64,000 nt of DNA from Mycolicibacterium sp. CBMA 226 (GTDB lineage: Bacteria; Actinomycetota; Actinomycetes; Mycobacteriales; Mycobacteriaceae): the NCBI RefSeq assembly GCF_009729075.1, contig NZ_VTGY01000022.1:124001-188000 (forward strand). The letters run 5' to 3'. Below the pieces are notes generated by a model. It worked only from the letters and a program-made list of their open reading frames with translations, searched no databases and had not been told where the DNA came from. Position numbers and translations under genes: made by a program. Shown here one piece after another: positions 1 through 8,415 of the stretch. The number at the start of each line of letters is the position of its first letter. The stretch's first letter is position 1.

Positions 1-317
1 GGCGCTCCGTATTGAGGGGCGCCGTACTGCGGGGCGGAGGGGGCCGGGGGCGCTGGCGGCGCTGCGGGTGCGGCCGGGGGCGGGCCCCACTGTGGCGGCG
101 CCGGGGTCCAGTTGGTGGGCTGCGGGCTCGGCGCCGCGGGCGGCTGCCACTGGGGCGCCTGCGGCGGTGCGGCAGGCGGGTTGACCTGCGGTGTTCCGGC
201 TTGCGGTGTGCCAGCGCTGAACGGGGTCACCAGGGACGTCTTGTCGGGGTCGGCGTGCGACGCCGGGGTCACCAACGACGTTTCGTCGGGGTCGGCGGCC
301 ATGTTGTTCTCCGTCAT
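1..317 (-). CDS. Proline-rich protein with DPD(E/K)TSLVTP repeat (3' part outside window)
   Basis: Reading leftward from an ATG at 317, preceded by GGAG, the frame stays open to the window edge, so only the first ~105 residues are visible. The N-terminus carries an 11-residue tandem repeat, ADPDETSLVTP and ADPDKTSLVTP (about residues 8-18 and 22-32). After that the chain is almost entirely Pro/Ala/Gln, ending in PQYGAPQYGA. Such tails are common as cytoplasmic linkers ahead of a membrane segment in mycobacterial envelope proteins; no membrane segment lies in the visible part. Each repeat has a Thr with Val at +3, the spacing preferred by many FHA domains. The gene diverges from an FHA gene and lies 4 kb from a Ser/Thr kinase, so phosphorylation is plausible but inferred. 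Confidence 0.75.
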   Translation of the reverse strand, partial: MTENNMAADPDETSLVTPASHADPDKTSLVTPFSAGTPQAGTPQVNPPAAPPQAPQWQPPAAPSPQPTNWTPAPPQWGPPPAAPAAPPAPPAPSAPQYGAPQYGA

Positions 318-420
318 AATTCTCCAGGCTAGTTGCAATCGCTCGCGGTATCCGACACCAATTCGGGGCGCGACAGCTCACCCGGGACTGAGGTGAAACC
401 GAAGCACCCGCGGAAACAGC

Positions 421-1629
421 ATGTGCGGAGGAGCTAAGCGTAGCAGTGCTACAGTTTCGACTATGGCGTCTCCAACCACCGGCACCGCCGATCAACGCTC
501 GCTGGAGCACGTACCGCCGCTCACGGTGCTCATCGGAGCGGTGGCTGCGCATGTGATCAAACCGGGAGACGCTCCGGTCGTGATTGGGCGGGAAACGCCG
601 GCCGGCGACGCTCCCGGTGCCAACGGGACGTCTGCGCCCGGTGCCAACGAGACGTCGGCGCCCGGCCAGAAGCCGGCCGACATTCTTGTCCACGACCACC
701 GCATTTCGCGCCGGCACCTGGTGCTCGACGTCCGTGACGGCCGCTGGATGGCCACCGACCCCGGCAGCAGAAACGGAACGTTCATTAAGGGCGATCGCGT
801 GTCCGAGTTCGTCATTCCCCACGACAAGGAATTGGTCGCCCACCTTGGCCATCCGTCCGTAGGTATCGCAGTCACCTTCAGCACCGCGGACCCGGGCATC
901 GTGTACGCGGGAATGCAGGTCGCCGCCCGCCGGAAGGAGCTCGGCTTCTCTCAGCGCGGCCTGGCCGCTGGCGGTGTCATGAACGCCGGCGCGCTGATTG
1001 CCTTTGAAAAAGGCCGCTCCTGGCCACAAGTAGGCACTCAGGAAAAGCTCGAAAATGTGCTGAGGTGGCCCCGTGGCGAGATTTCCCGGTTACGTCGCCA
1101 AGTCGCCAACGGGGGAGTGACCACGGCGGTCACCGAGATTGACCCGGAAAAGACCGCGGTGGTGCCGCCGTCGCCGTCACCGGCGCGTGAGGAGACTGGT
1201 TCCACGGCGGTTGATCCGGGGTTTCTGGCCCAGTGGGCCAGTCAGAACCTGGCCAAGGCGCGCGCACATCGCGCTGAGCTGCCGCCGGTGACGAACCGCA
1301 ATTATCAGTCCGCGGTGTCCCGGTTGATTGACGAGCTGTCGTCGCTGGAGTTGTTGGTGCACAACGCGTCTGGCGCTCCGGAACTGCGCTCGGTGTTCTT
1401 GCAGGTGCGCGCCGAGCTCCGCGAGGTGATGCTCGAGGCCGCCGCAGCGCCGTCGGCGACAGTGGGGCAGCGGCTGTTCGCCGCGAGGGATCGGGATCGG
1501 CTCAGCGTTGATGACGCTGCGCTCATGGCCGGCGTACCTGCGGCCAGTCTGCGGGCGTTTGAGGCCGGCGGCCACCTACCCGACGAGGACAAAGCACTAC
1601 TCGAAGATTTTCTGGCTTCGCTGCAATAA
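421..1629 (+). CDS. FHA-domain protein with XRE-like helix-turn-helix segments
   Basis: 402 aa. FHA motifs are all visible: GR (56-57), SRRH (96-99) and SRNGT (116-120), so the domain should bind phosphothreonine peptides. The loop between GR and SRRH is lengthened by a short tandem repeat, GANGTSAP/GANETSAP. After the FHA domain, a stretch near 160-215 (ARRKELGFSQRGLAAG... then AFEKGRSWPQ) looks like an XRE-type helix-turn-helix used for Ser/Thr-signalling scaffolds. A second similar segment closes the protein (ARDRDRLSVDDAALMAGV). An in-frame ATG at 463 (MASPTT) is an alternative start. It heads a run with two lipoproteins and a Ser/Thr kinase. A cytoplasmic role as reader of the kinase is inferred. 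Confidence 0.85.
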   Translation: MCGGAKRSSATVSTMASPTTGTADQRSLEHVPPLTVLIGAVAAHVIKPGDAPVVIGRETPAGDAPGANGTSAPGANETSAPGQKPADILVHDHRISRRHLVLDVRDGRWMATDPGSRNGTFIKGDRVSEFVIPHDKELVAHLGHPSVGIAVTFSTADPGIVYAGMQVAARRKELGFSQRGLAAGGVMNAGALIAFEKGRSWPQVGTQEKLENVLRWPRGEISRLRRQVANGGVTTAVTEIDPEKTAVVPPSPSPAREETGSTAVDPGFLAQWASQNLAKARAHRAELPPVTNRNYQSAVSRLIDELSSLELLVHNASGAPELRSVFLQVRAELREVMLEAAAAPSATVGQRLFAARDRDRLSVDDAALMAGVPAASLRAFEAGGHLPDEDKALLEDFLASLQ

Positions 1630-1680
1630 GTTCGCAGCCGTCCATATGGACGGCGACCAAGGGGGAGAGGATTCATCACG

Positions 1681-2922
1681 ATGGATTATCGGGGGACCGG
1701 CTCAGTGCTGGGCGCGCTCACTGCGGCGCTGACTGCGGTTGTCGTGGCTGGCTGCAGCTCCACGATGGACGGGTCGGCGACGAAGCCGCCGTCGACATCG
1801 GCGCCGGCGGGGGCGGCGGACGCTTCGCAGCTCGATCACGGCAACTACGCGGTCGAGCCGCGACAGCCACTGGGTGAGGCGGGCAAGCCCGAGCTGGGGG
1901 CGTTGTTGGAGGCGCAGCGGCTGGCCAACTACGTCACCGGCCCGTGGGAGGTTGACCCGGCGTTGACCGCGCCGCTGGCCTTCGGCATCGGGCCCGGTTC
2001 ACTGGCCCTGCCCGGCGGGGCCAAGGCGCTGGCCACATTCTTCTCGCCGGACCAGAACCAGGCGATGGCGCTCGACGGGTACGTCAACGGTTTCGCCACC
2101 GCCCGCGCGGTGAAGAACCAGAAGCAGCTGATGAACATCGTGCTGCGGTTCACCGATCCCGCCGCGGCCTCGGCAGCGGCCAACAGCATCGCCCAGGCCC
2201 AGATCGCGCACCCGATCCCGCTGCCCCCGCCGATCCCGACCACCTCGATCACCATCCCGGGTCATCCGGATGCCGTGGCCACCACGCACATGTTCGAGGA
2301 CAAGAACATCGGCCAGACCTGGACGGTGGTGGATTCGTTCACCCCGCACGGTCCGTTCGTCCTCATGCAGCGTGCCCAGCTGATCGGTCCGGCCGACGGA
2401 GCCACGGCGATGGTGGCCAAGACGCTTGACTTGCAGGGTCCGGCGATCGACAAGGCTCCGCTGGTCGATCCAGCCCAGTTCGCGACGGTGCAGCGTGACC
2501 CGAGCGGTCTGCTGGCCCGCGCGATTCCGGTGCCCAAGGGGGGTGCGACGCCGAACAGCAACATGACCCTGGATGCGCACGGGCTACTGAATTTCGACGG
2601 CGATCCGGTCGCAGGGGCGAAGAACCTGAGCGACGCGGGGGTCGATGTCGGCGTCAACGCCGCGGGTTGGGTGTACCGGGCCAAGGATGCCGCCTCGGCG
2701 ACGGGCCTGGTGAACGCCCTGGTCGCCAAGATGCAGGCCGACGGGCCGGTCAACGAGACGGTGCCGAACCTGCCGGGCAGCCACTGCCAGAAAGCTGCGG
2801 ACGGCAAGAGCGCGACGTGCGTGGCGTCGGCGGACCGGTACGCCTACCAAATCGACGCCAACACGCTCAAGGACGCCCAACAGCAGGCGGCGGCACAGTA
2901 TCTGCTGCTGACCGCGAAATGA
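1681..2922 (+). CDS. Lipoprotein, DUF7373-like family (first of a tandem pair)
   Basis: 413 aa. A signal peptide ends in the lipobox VVAGC at about residues 21-25, so it should be lipid-anchored outside the membrane. GGGGGAG about 12 nt upstream supports the start. The mature part contains blocks shared with the next gene, such as the DPSGLLARAIP segment and LDLQGPAID. I recognise it as a conserved actinobacterial lipoprotein family of unknown function and cannot name a ligand. Its stop overlaps the next start (ATGA), so the pair is translationally coupled. The position just ahead of a receptor-like kinase suggests an extracytoplasmic partner role (inference). Confidence 0.85.
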   Translation: MDYRGTGSVLGALTAALTAVVVAGCSSTMDGSATKPPSTSAPAGAADASQLDHGNYAVEPRQPLGEAGKPELGALLEAQRLANYVTGPWEVDPALTAPLAFGIGPGSLALPGGAKALATFFSPDQNQAMALDGYVNGFATARAVKNQKQLMNIVLRFTDPAAASAAANSIAQAQIAHPIPLPPPIPTTSITIPGHPDAVATTHMFEDKNIGQTWTVVDSFTPHGPFVLMQRAQLIGPADGATAMVAKTLDLQGPAIDKAPLVDPAQFATVQRDPSGLLARAIPVPKGGATPNSNMTLDAHGLLNFDGDPVAGAKNLSDAGVDVGVNAAGWVYRAKDAASATGLVNALVAKMQADGPVNETVPNLPGSHCQKAADGKSATCVASADRYAYQIDANTLKDAQQQAAAQYLLLTAK

Positions 2923-4136
2923 CCGCCGGCTGGCGGTGGGCCTCGGGGGTACTTGCCGGTGCCACCGCGCTCACCGTCGCCGGCTGCACCACGGTGATGG
3001 ACGGGTCCGCGGCGCGTGATCCGGGGTTCAAGCCGGGGGATGTGACCCCGGTGTTGATGCAGACCGGCAATTACCCCACCGGTATCAAGGCCGCGCCGGT
3101 GCCCAGCGTGGCGTTGTCGCGGGTGATCGAGGCGCAGCGGATGGCGGAGTTCGTCATCTACCCGTGGGAGGCGTACCCGACGGCAACGGACTCCGATGAG
3201 ATGGGCACCCGCGTAATCCTCTCTCCGGAGGCCTTGGGCGTGCAGGTACCTGGCGGGGTGATGCCCGATATTGCGCAGGCCAACGGGTTCCTCAACGGAT
3301 TCACCACCTCAAGGGGGACGCCGAAGGATGCTCCCGGTCCGCATATGGCGGTCAACGTCATCGTGATGCGGTTCCCGGGCCCGGATCAGGCCAACGCCGC
3401 GTTGGCGGCACTGGTGGCCAAACAGCCTCCGCTCGAGGGCAGCACCGGTGCACACCCGATCGCCATTCCCGGGCACCCGGAGGCCTCGGCCACCGCGGTG
3501 GTCTTGAGTAGCGGGCGCCCGTCGGTGGATTCGTTCAGTGCGCACGGCCCGTACATCTTCGATGTGTTTACCCAGACCGATGACACCGAGGCCGCGGCGG
3601 CCGCGACGATCGGCAAGGCCCTAGACCTGCAGGGCCCCAAGATTGACCAGTTCCAGCCCACCGACCCGGCTCAATGGCCAACGATGAATCCCGACCCGAC
3701 CGGGTTGCTAGCGCGGGCCCTGCCGAAAAAGGACGCCACCGTCAACGACGGGGTGTGGACGACCGCTGGGTTCCTGCATTTTGCGGCCGGTAACACGCTC
3801 GACGGGCCGCAGGGGGCCACCGACCGGTTCGCCAAGTTCGGCATCGACCGCATCGTGCAGGGCAAGAGCGTGTTCTATCAGGCCAAAGATGCCGCTGCGG
3901 CAACGGGTTTCGCTGACCTTGTCGCCAAGGATTTCGCCGAGGGTAACGAGCAGAAGCCGAACGTTCCGGGGTTCCCGGCAGCCAAATGCTTCACGATCAA
4001 AGACCCCGGCGAGTTCTCGGATCGGTTTGAGTGCGTGGCCACGGCGGATCGGTATGTGATCACGGTGTTCGCCAAGCAAAGCGCGGATGCGATTCAACAG
4101 ATTTCTGCCCAGTACCTGATGCTGGTCGCGAAATAG
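2919..4136 (+). CDS. Lipoprotein, DUF7373-like family (second of a tandem pair)
   Basis: 405 aa starting at the ATG that overlaps the previous stop (ATGA, 2919-2922). The N-terminus MTAGWRWASGVLAGATAL leads into the lipobox TVAGC. It is a diverged paralogue of its neighbour: both have EAQRMAEFV/EAQRLANYV, LDLQGPKID/LDLQGPAID and DP(S/T)GLLARA(I/L)P at matching places, pointing to an old tandem duplication. Only 12 nt separate it from the kinase gene. Function unknown; a cell-envelope lipoprotein working with the downstream kinase is a guess from position. Confidence 0.85.
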   Translation: MTAGWRWASGVLAGATALTVAGCTTVMDGSAARDPGFKPGDVTPVLMQTGNYPTGIKAAPVPSVALSRVIEAQRMAEFVIYPWEAYPTATDSDEMGTRVILSPEALGVQVPGGVMPDIAQANGFLNGFTTSRGTPKDAPGPHMAVNVIVMRFPGPDQANAALAALVAKQPPLEGSTGAHPIAIPGHPEASATAVVLSSGRPSVDSFSAHGPYIFDVFTQTDDTEAAAAATIGKALDLQGPKIDQFQPTDPAQWPTMNPDPTGLLARALPKKDATVNDGVWTTAGFLHFAAGNTLDGPQGATDRFAKFGIDRIVQGKSVFYQAKDAAAATGFADLVAKDFAEGNEQKPNVPGFPAAKCFTIKDPGEFSDRFECVATADRYVITVFAKQSADAIQQISAQYLMLVAK

Positions 4137-4148
4137 TAGAGGGCGGCA

Positions 4149-6212
4149 ATGAGTTCCAACGGTTTCCAGCCAGGTGACATGGTCAGCGGCTACCGGATTC
4201 AAGGTGTGCTCGGTCACGGCGGCATGGGCGTCGTGTACAAGGCCGCCAACCCCACGCTGCCCCGCAGCGACGCCTTGAAGATTCTCGACGCCGCCCTGTC
4301 CCGCGACAGCACCTTCCAAGCCCGCTTCGAGCGCGAGGCCGCGGTGGCCGCCCAGCTCAGCCACCCGAACATCGTGGCCGTGTACGCCCAGGGCAAGACC
4401 GAGGGCGGCCAGCTGTGGATCGCCATGCAGCTCGTGGCGGGCACCGACGCCGGCGAAGTGCTCGCCTCGGGCGGAATGACAGCCGGCCGGGCCGTGCACA
4501 TCATCACCGAGGTCGCCAAGGCCCTGGACTACGCGCACCGCAACGGCATCGTGCACCGCGACATCAAGCCGGCTAACTTCCTGCTCGCCCCCGATAAGCA
4601 CGACGCCGACGAGGAGCGGGTGTTCCTCGCCGACTTCGGTATCGCCCGCGCCTACGACGATGCCGCGCACCTGACCACCGACGGCACAGTGATGGCGTCG
4701 GTGGCCTACGCCTCCCCGGAGGCCTTGGCCGGAGGAGTCGTCGATCACCGCTCCGACATCTATTCCCTTGGCTGCTCGCTGTACACCCTGTTGACCCGCA
4801 AGTCCCCGTTCGCGGGGCTGCCCGGTGGCGTGTCGGCGATCATGGCGGCGCATTTGCAGGCTCCGCCGCCGCGCGCCACCGATGTGGTGCGGGAGCTGCC
4901 GCGGGCCATCGATGCGGTGATCGCCAGAGCGATGGCGAAGAATCCGGCCGAGCGCTACCAGTCGGCGAAAGAGTTGGCGACCGCGGCGGCGGCCGCGATC
5001 AACGACCCCACGATGGCCATCCCGCGGTCGACGGCGACCCAAGAGTGGTCGGCCCGCCCCCAGACTGGTCCGAGTGGGCCGTCCGGGCCGATTGCGCCGG
5101 CGTATTCCAGTGGGCCGCGGCCACTTCCGTACCCGCCGACCGACGGATACAACATTTCGCAAGGGCCTACGCAGCCGCGCGGCCTGCTCGGCCCCGGCGG
5201 ACCGGCAGGCCCGTATGGACCGGGCGGACCGGGCGGCTTACCCGCTGAGTCGCCGGCCCCGGCGCGCAAGAAGCGGCTGATCATCATCGGGGCACTGCTC
5301 GCAGTGATCGTTCTTGTCGGTGGCCTCACGGCGCTCTACGTCACCACGGATCCGTTCAAGGAGCCGTACGCAGCGCAGACGTTCAACCATGTGCACGGCA
5401 GCACCGAAATCAAGGCCGCCCCGACAGCGATCGCCGCGATCGGACCCGGCGATGCCGATGCGGTCCTGTCGCTGGGGGTGCAGCCGGTGGCGATCGGCGG
5501 GGTGAAAGCGGATCCACCGTCGTGGCTGCAGGACAAGATCACCGGCAAACCGGCGATCATGAATTTCGTTGACACCAACACGATTAAGGGCGCCCACCCC
5601 GATGTCATCATCGCCACCGGCGACATCGACGATGCGACCTACCAGCGGCTGACGGCGATCGCGCCGACCATCACCCGCCCCTCGGACACCAGCTCGGTAT
5701 GGAACTGGCAGACGCAGCTGCAGTGGATCGGCAAGATCGTCGGCCGCGATAAGGACGCCACCGCGCTGATCACCCAGGTCGGGGCCCAGCAGACCGACCT
5801 GAAGAATCAGAACGCCAAGCTGGTCGGCAAAACCGTGTCGGTGGTGAACTACTCCGACGATGGGGTCACCCAGACACTGACACCATCCTTCGCCGCGGAC
5901 TATCTGGCCGGTTTGGGCTTGAACTACGACAACAAGCTGCAACGCCAACCCGACGACAAAGGGCCGACGCGGGTCATGGCTGATCAGACCAAGCTGTACC
6001 TGATTCAGACCAACCTGGTGATCGTGGTGCGCACCGACAAGGCTGCCGGCGGTGGTGGGCAGGCGGGCCTGCCGGGGGCGTTGACCGCCAACCCGGGCCT
6101 GATCGTCGTCGATGACCCAGCGACGGTGGCCGCGTTGGCGGACCCCGGCGGATACCTGGCGATTCAATACCTCGATCGCCGATTAGTCCCCGCGTTAGCC
6201 AGCTCCAGCTGA
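4149..6212 (+). CDS. Transmembrane Ser/Thr kinase fused to a periplasmic-binding-protein domain
   Basis: 687 aa. Residues ~13-275 are a complete Hanks-type kinase: glycine loop GHGGMG (22-27), catalytic Lys44 in ALKIL, HRDIKPAN with Asp138, DFG (163-165) and an activation loop with adjacent threonines. Then comes a Pro/Gly-rich linker, one membrane segment (~376-398) and an extracellular region (~415-687). This region reads like the Fe-siderophore/B12-type binding-protein fold (Peripla_BP_2), with the pattern AIAAIGPGDADAVLSLGVQ..., a PDVIIATGD element, then ITRPSDTSSVWNW. The expected topology is kinase inside and ligand sensor outside. PASTA, beta-propeller and PknH-type sensors are the familiar mycobacterial forms; a binding-protein sensor is unusual. 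The ligand is unknown; iron chelate is only a family-based guess. Confidence 0.9.
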   Translation: MSSNGFQPGDMVSGYRIQGVLGHGGMGVVYKAANPTLPRSDALKILDAALSRDSTFQARFEREAAVAAQLSHPNIVAVYAQGKTEGGQLWIAMQLVAGTDAGEVLASGGMTAGRAVHIITEVAKALDYAHRNGIVHRDIKPANFLLAPDKHDADEERVFLADFGIARAYDDAAHLTTDGTVMASVAYASPEALAGGVVDHRSDIYSLGCSLYTLLTRKSPFAGLPGGVSAIMAAHLQAPPPRATDVVRELPRAIDAVIARAMAKNPAERYQSAKELATAAAAAINDPTMAIPRSTATQEWSARPQTGPSGPSGPIAPAYSSGPRPLPYPPTDGYNISQGPTQPRGLLGPGGPAGPYGPGGPGGLPAESPAPARKKRLIIIGALLAVIVLVGGLTALYVTTDPFKEPYAAQTFNHVHGSTEIKAAPTAIAAIGPGDADAVLSLGVQPVAIGGVKADPPSWLQDKITGKPAIMNFVDTNTIKGAHPDVIIATGDIDDATYQRLTAIAPTITRPSDTSSVWNWQTQLQWIGKIVGRDKDATALITQVGAQQTDLKNQNAKLVGKTVSVVNYSDDGVTQTLTPSFAADYLAGLGLNYDNKLQRQPDDKGPTRVMADQTKLYLIQTNLVIVVRTDKAAGGGGQAGLPGALTANPGLIVVDDPATVAALADPGGYLAIQYLDRRLVPALASSS

Positions 6213-6344
6213 CGTTGACATGCTTGAAAACTGTTACCTGACAAGCGATATCGGGCACGGTGACTTCCCGCGCCGTCCGGTTGAGGGATACACGCCCGAC
6301 GACGGAGGCCACCACGTGCCTCGGGCTAGAGATGGAGAACACGC

Positions 6345-7094
6345 GTGACGCAACCTCCGAATCCGGGACCGTGGGGCGCCCCACAGCAGCAGCCGGCGCA
6401 GCCAGGGTGGCAGCAGCCGCACCCCGGCCCAGGCGGACCGCAGCACAGCTGGCATCAGCCTGGCCCGCAGCCGTGGCCCGGCCAGCAACAGCAGCCGTAC
6501 TACGGCCCGCCGAATCCACTGTCCGGGTTCCCGCCGCCCAAGCGTTCAGGGATCAAGCCATGGATGGTGATCGTCGGCGTCATCGCCGTGCTGGCCCTGA
6601 TCAGTGGCGTCGCGAACATGGTCCTCAAGGCCAACCACCGCGCGGAAGCCGCCGGAGACCTGAAAACCGGTCAGTGCCTCACCACCGACGACATGAACAA
6701 ATTTCACTTCCGGTCGACCAGCTGCGATTCCCTCGACGCGGTCTACGAGTTGGCGGGTCTCACGGCGATGGGTATCTGCCCGGACGGTAAGCGGGTGCAG
6801 GACGGCCCGTACTTCTACGCCACCAAAAATTCAGATGATCCCAAGGCCGAGAGCATGTGCTTCGCTCTGAACATGCGCCAGAGCGAGTGCTATTCGCTGG
6901 ACATGAGCGAGAAGATCGTCACGCATATCGACTGCGCCCAGGCCTCGACGACCGCGAATTCGCACACCGGTGTCTTCAAGGTCGCCAAGCGCGTCGACGG
7001 CAGCTCCACCGAAACCGTCTGTGTCGCTGGGGAAAAGGCGATGATCTTCACGGTCCCGGAGCGGGTGTACTGCCTGGCTAAGCTCGTTGAATGA
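6345..7094 (+). CDS. Proline/glutamine-rich single-pass membrane protein, LppU/SCO3897-like
   Basis: 249 aa from a GTG with GGAG 7 nt upstream. The first ~65 residues are rich in Pro, Gln, Gly and Trp. One membrane segment (~70-88, MVIVGVIAVLALISGVANMV) follows, then an outside domain with several cysteines (GQCLTTDD, TSCDS, ICPDG, SMCFAL, ECYSLD, HIDCAQ, TVCVAG) likely paired in disulfides. The layout matches the actinobacterial LppU/SCO3897 group, whose function is not established. It overlaps the next small gene by a few bases. Confidence 0.75.
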   Translation: MTQPPNPGPWGAPQQQPAQPGWQQPHPGPGGPQHSWHQPGPQPWPGQQQQPYYGPPNPLSGFPPPKRSGIKPWMVIVGVIAVLALISGVANMVLKANHRAEAAGDLKTGQCLTTDDMNKFHFRSTSCDSLDAVYELAGLTAMGICPDGKRVQDGPYFYATKNSDDPKAESMCFALNMRQSECYSLDMSEKIVTHIDCAQASTTANSHTGVFKVAKRVDGSSTETVCVAGEKAMIFTVPERVYCLAKLVE

Positions 7095-7362
7095 CCTCGA
7101 TGCCGCCCACCGGCACTGCTGCGACCATCGAGACGAGCTGGCCGCCAGTACCCGCTGCGGGTGCTTTCACTGCGTCCGGACCTTCCCGCCGGTGCAGGTC
7201 GTCGACTGGATCGACCCGGCCCCGCAGATCGCCGCCGAGTCCGGCCGACGCGGCCAGACCGCACTGTGTCCGTACTGCGGGATCGACGCGGTGATCGGAG
7301 ACGCGGCCGGCTACCCGATCACGCGGGAGTTTCTGGAAGCGATGCGCGCACAATGGTTTTGA
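7087..7362 (+). CDS. Small zinc-ribbon-like cytoplasmic protein
   Basis: 91 aa from a TTG start that overlaps the upstream stop (stop TGA at 7092-7094). Two cysteine clusters, CGCFHC and CPYCGIDAVIGD, plus the C-terminal signature GYPITREFLEAMRAQWF, are those of a widely distributed small family often annotated simply as cytoplasmic protein. The paired CxxC motifs suggest one bound zinc. No biochemical role is established. The TTG start is uncertain because no strong ribosome site is visible. Confidence 0.7.
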   Translation: MNDLDAAHRHCCDHRDELAASTRCGCFHCVRTFPPVQVVDWIDPAPQIAAESGRRGQTALCPYCGIDAVIGDAAGYPITREFLEAMRAQWF

Positions 7363-7784
7363 CCGATTCGGCCGGTTCGGCGCGGTGGTGGTTACGGCCG
7401 CGCTGGTGGATCCTCGCCGGCCTCGCCGCCCTCGTGGGCGACATCGGTTTAATGGCGTGGGGTTGGGCGCGGGATGAGCGGTGGGCGGAGGATGCGAGCC
7501 GCCACTGCAATCAACCGGGCTTCCCGCAACTGCCCGATAATTCACCTATTGGGTGGACAGTCTTGGTGTCGATCGGGCTCGCGGTGCTGGCCGTACTGGT
7601 GGGCGCGGTGCTGTACGCCCGCGCCGCCGACTGTAGTGCCACGGCCCGCGTGGGCGCAGTTTTGGTGGTGGTCCCGGCGGTCGCGCTGGCGCTGGGGCTG
7701 CTGCTGCCCGGGTTGATGCTGATCAAGCCGCGGACGCTGTCCAGGGGCGTGGATGGCAGTGGGATTCCGTGCCCATTCGGCTAG
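7353..7784 (+). CDS. Small multi-pass membrane protein of unknown function
   Basis: 143 aa from the ATG at 7353, overlapping the end of the zinc-ribbon gene by 10 nt. Hydrophobic stretches at about 19-38, 70-92 and 99-120 predict three membrane helices. Between the first two is a Cys-containing loop (SRHCNQPGFPQLPDNSPIGW). The tail contains a Cys near the end (GIPCPFG). I do not recognise a characterised family. Confidence 0.6.
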   Translation: MVLTDSAGSARWWLRPRWWILAGLAALVGDIGLMAWGWARDERWAEDASRHCNQPGFPQLPDNSPIGWTVLVSIGLAVLAVLVGAVLYARAADCSATARVGAVLVVVPAVALALGLLLPGLMLIKPRTLSRGVDGSGIPCPFG

Positions 7785-7877
7785 TCCGGACCCAGCTGGA
7801 CGAAAGACTGGATGTCCGCACAAAGCGTTTGCAGTGCGATAGACAATGACGGGCGAGCAGAGGCGAGAGGATTTGAT

Positions 7878-8270
7878 ATGGAGCCCGAACCTCACGCAGG
7901 CGCGGTGTTCGCCTCGATCTTCATCGTCGCAGAAATCGCGGTCGCTGCGGTCCTGGTCATCGTCAGCTGGCGAGCCGCCACCGGGCGTCTGGCGCGCAAT
8001 CAGTGGACGGGAATCCGCACCCCGTCGACGATGCGCAGCGATCAAGCATGGGTAGCCGGCCACCGGGCCGCGTTGCGCCTGATGCCGCTGTATGTCGCAA
8101 ACGCCGTCAGCGCTTGCGGCCTGCTGCTGGCGGCCATCGTACGGTCATGGCCGGTGGGGCCGGTGATGATTCTGGGGCTCGGTTGCGTTGTCGTACTCGT
8201 CGCGATAGCGCTGTATGCGGCGGTTGTCGCGGGCAAGGCCGCGAGAAGAACTGCGGCACGAGGAATATAG
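7878..8270 (+). CDS. SdpI-family membrane protein (tail possibly altered by a deletion junction)
   Basis: 130 aa from the ATG at 7878, with GAGAGG 7 nt upstream. The block NQWTGIRTPSTMRSDQAWVA followed by HRAA is the signature of SdpI-type membrane proteins, a family that includes Bacillus SdpI, the immunity protein against the SdpC toxin. Three membrane helices are visible (about 10-33, 73-92, 98-120). The last bases of this gene overlap, in another frame, a fragment of a sensor-domain gene at ~8262, so the original C-terminus may have been cut and resealed. Whether it confers immunity here is unknown. Confidence 0.65.
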   Translation: MEPEPHAGAVFASIFIVAEIAVAAVLVIVSWRAATGRLARNQWTGIRTPSTMRSDQAWVAGHRAALRLMPLYVANAVSACGLLLAAIVRSWPVGPVMILGLGCVVVLVAIALYAAVVAGKAARRTAARGI

Positions 8271-8322
8271 GTGTTATTCAGCGCGTCGCCGTTTATCCCA
8301 ACGCCGATATCGCTCGACGGAC
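8262..8322 (+). pseudogene. Fragment of a PknH-type sensor-domain gene
   Basis: The frame beginning around 8262 encodes NIGVIQRVAVYPNADIARR. The intact sensor-domain protein at 46087-46746 contains NIGVSQHIAVYPDADTARR, and the underlying DNA is also similar. No start and no other part of the domain is present, so this is a short relic left by deletion. It ends abruptly near 8322, where a different coding frame (the effector tail) takes over. Confidence 0.6.
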
Positions 8323-8415
8323 GACTATCTCAAAGCGCAAGGAAAGACCGACCAACAAATTATCGATGCATCGCAACGCACCGGCGGCGGCGATTTAGGA
8401 TTGGCCCAAAAATGA
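8312..8415 (+). pseudogene. C-terminal tail of a probable secreted effector (truncated)
   Basis: The frame ending at 8415 encodes a tail, STDDYLKAQGKTDQQI followed by IDASQRTGGGDLGLAQK, with normal amino-acid use but no start and no upstream domain. Its TGA overlaps the ATG of the next gene (ATGA, 8412-8415), a coupling typical of toxin-immunity pairs. The preceding sequence belongs to another gene fragment, so the toxin body has been lost. Calling it an effector is inference from the overlap, the nearby WXG100 fragment and the immunity-like neighbour; I cannot assign a toxin fold. Confidence 0.4.

Noticed and set aside
12..396. Plus-strand frames at the window start
   Set aside because: They are GC-rich shadows of the Pro-rich minus-strand gene, with Arg/Gly-dominated composition and no ribosome site.
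6213..6344. TTGACA at 6215 as a promoter
   Set aside because: No acceptable -10 hexamer at the right distance; it directly follows the kinase stop and may be chance.
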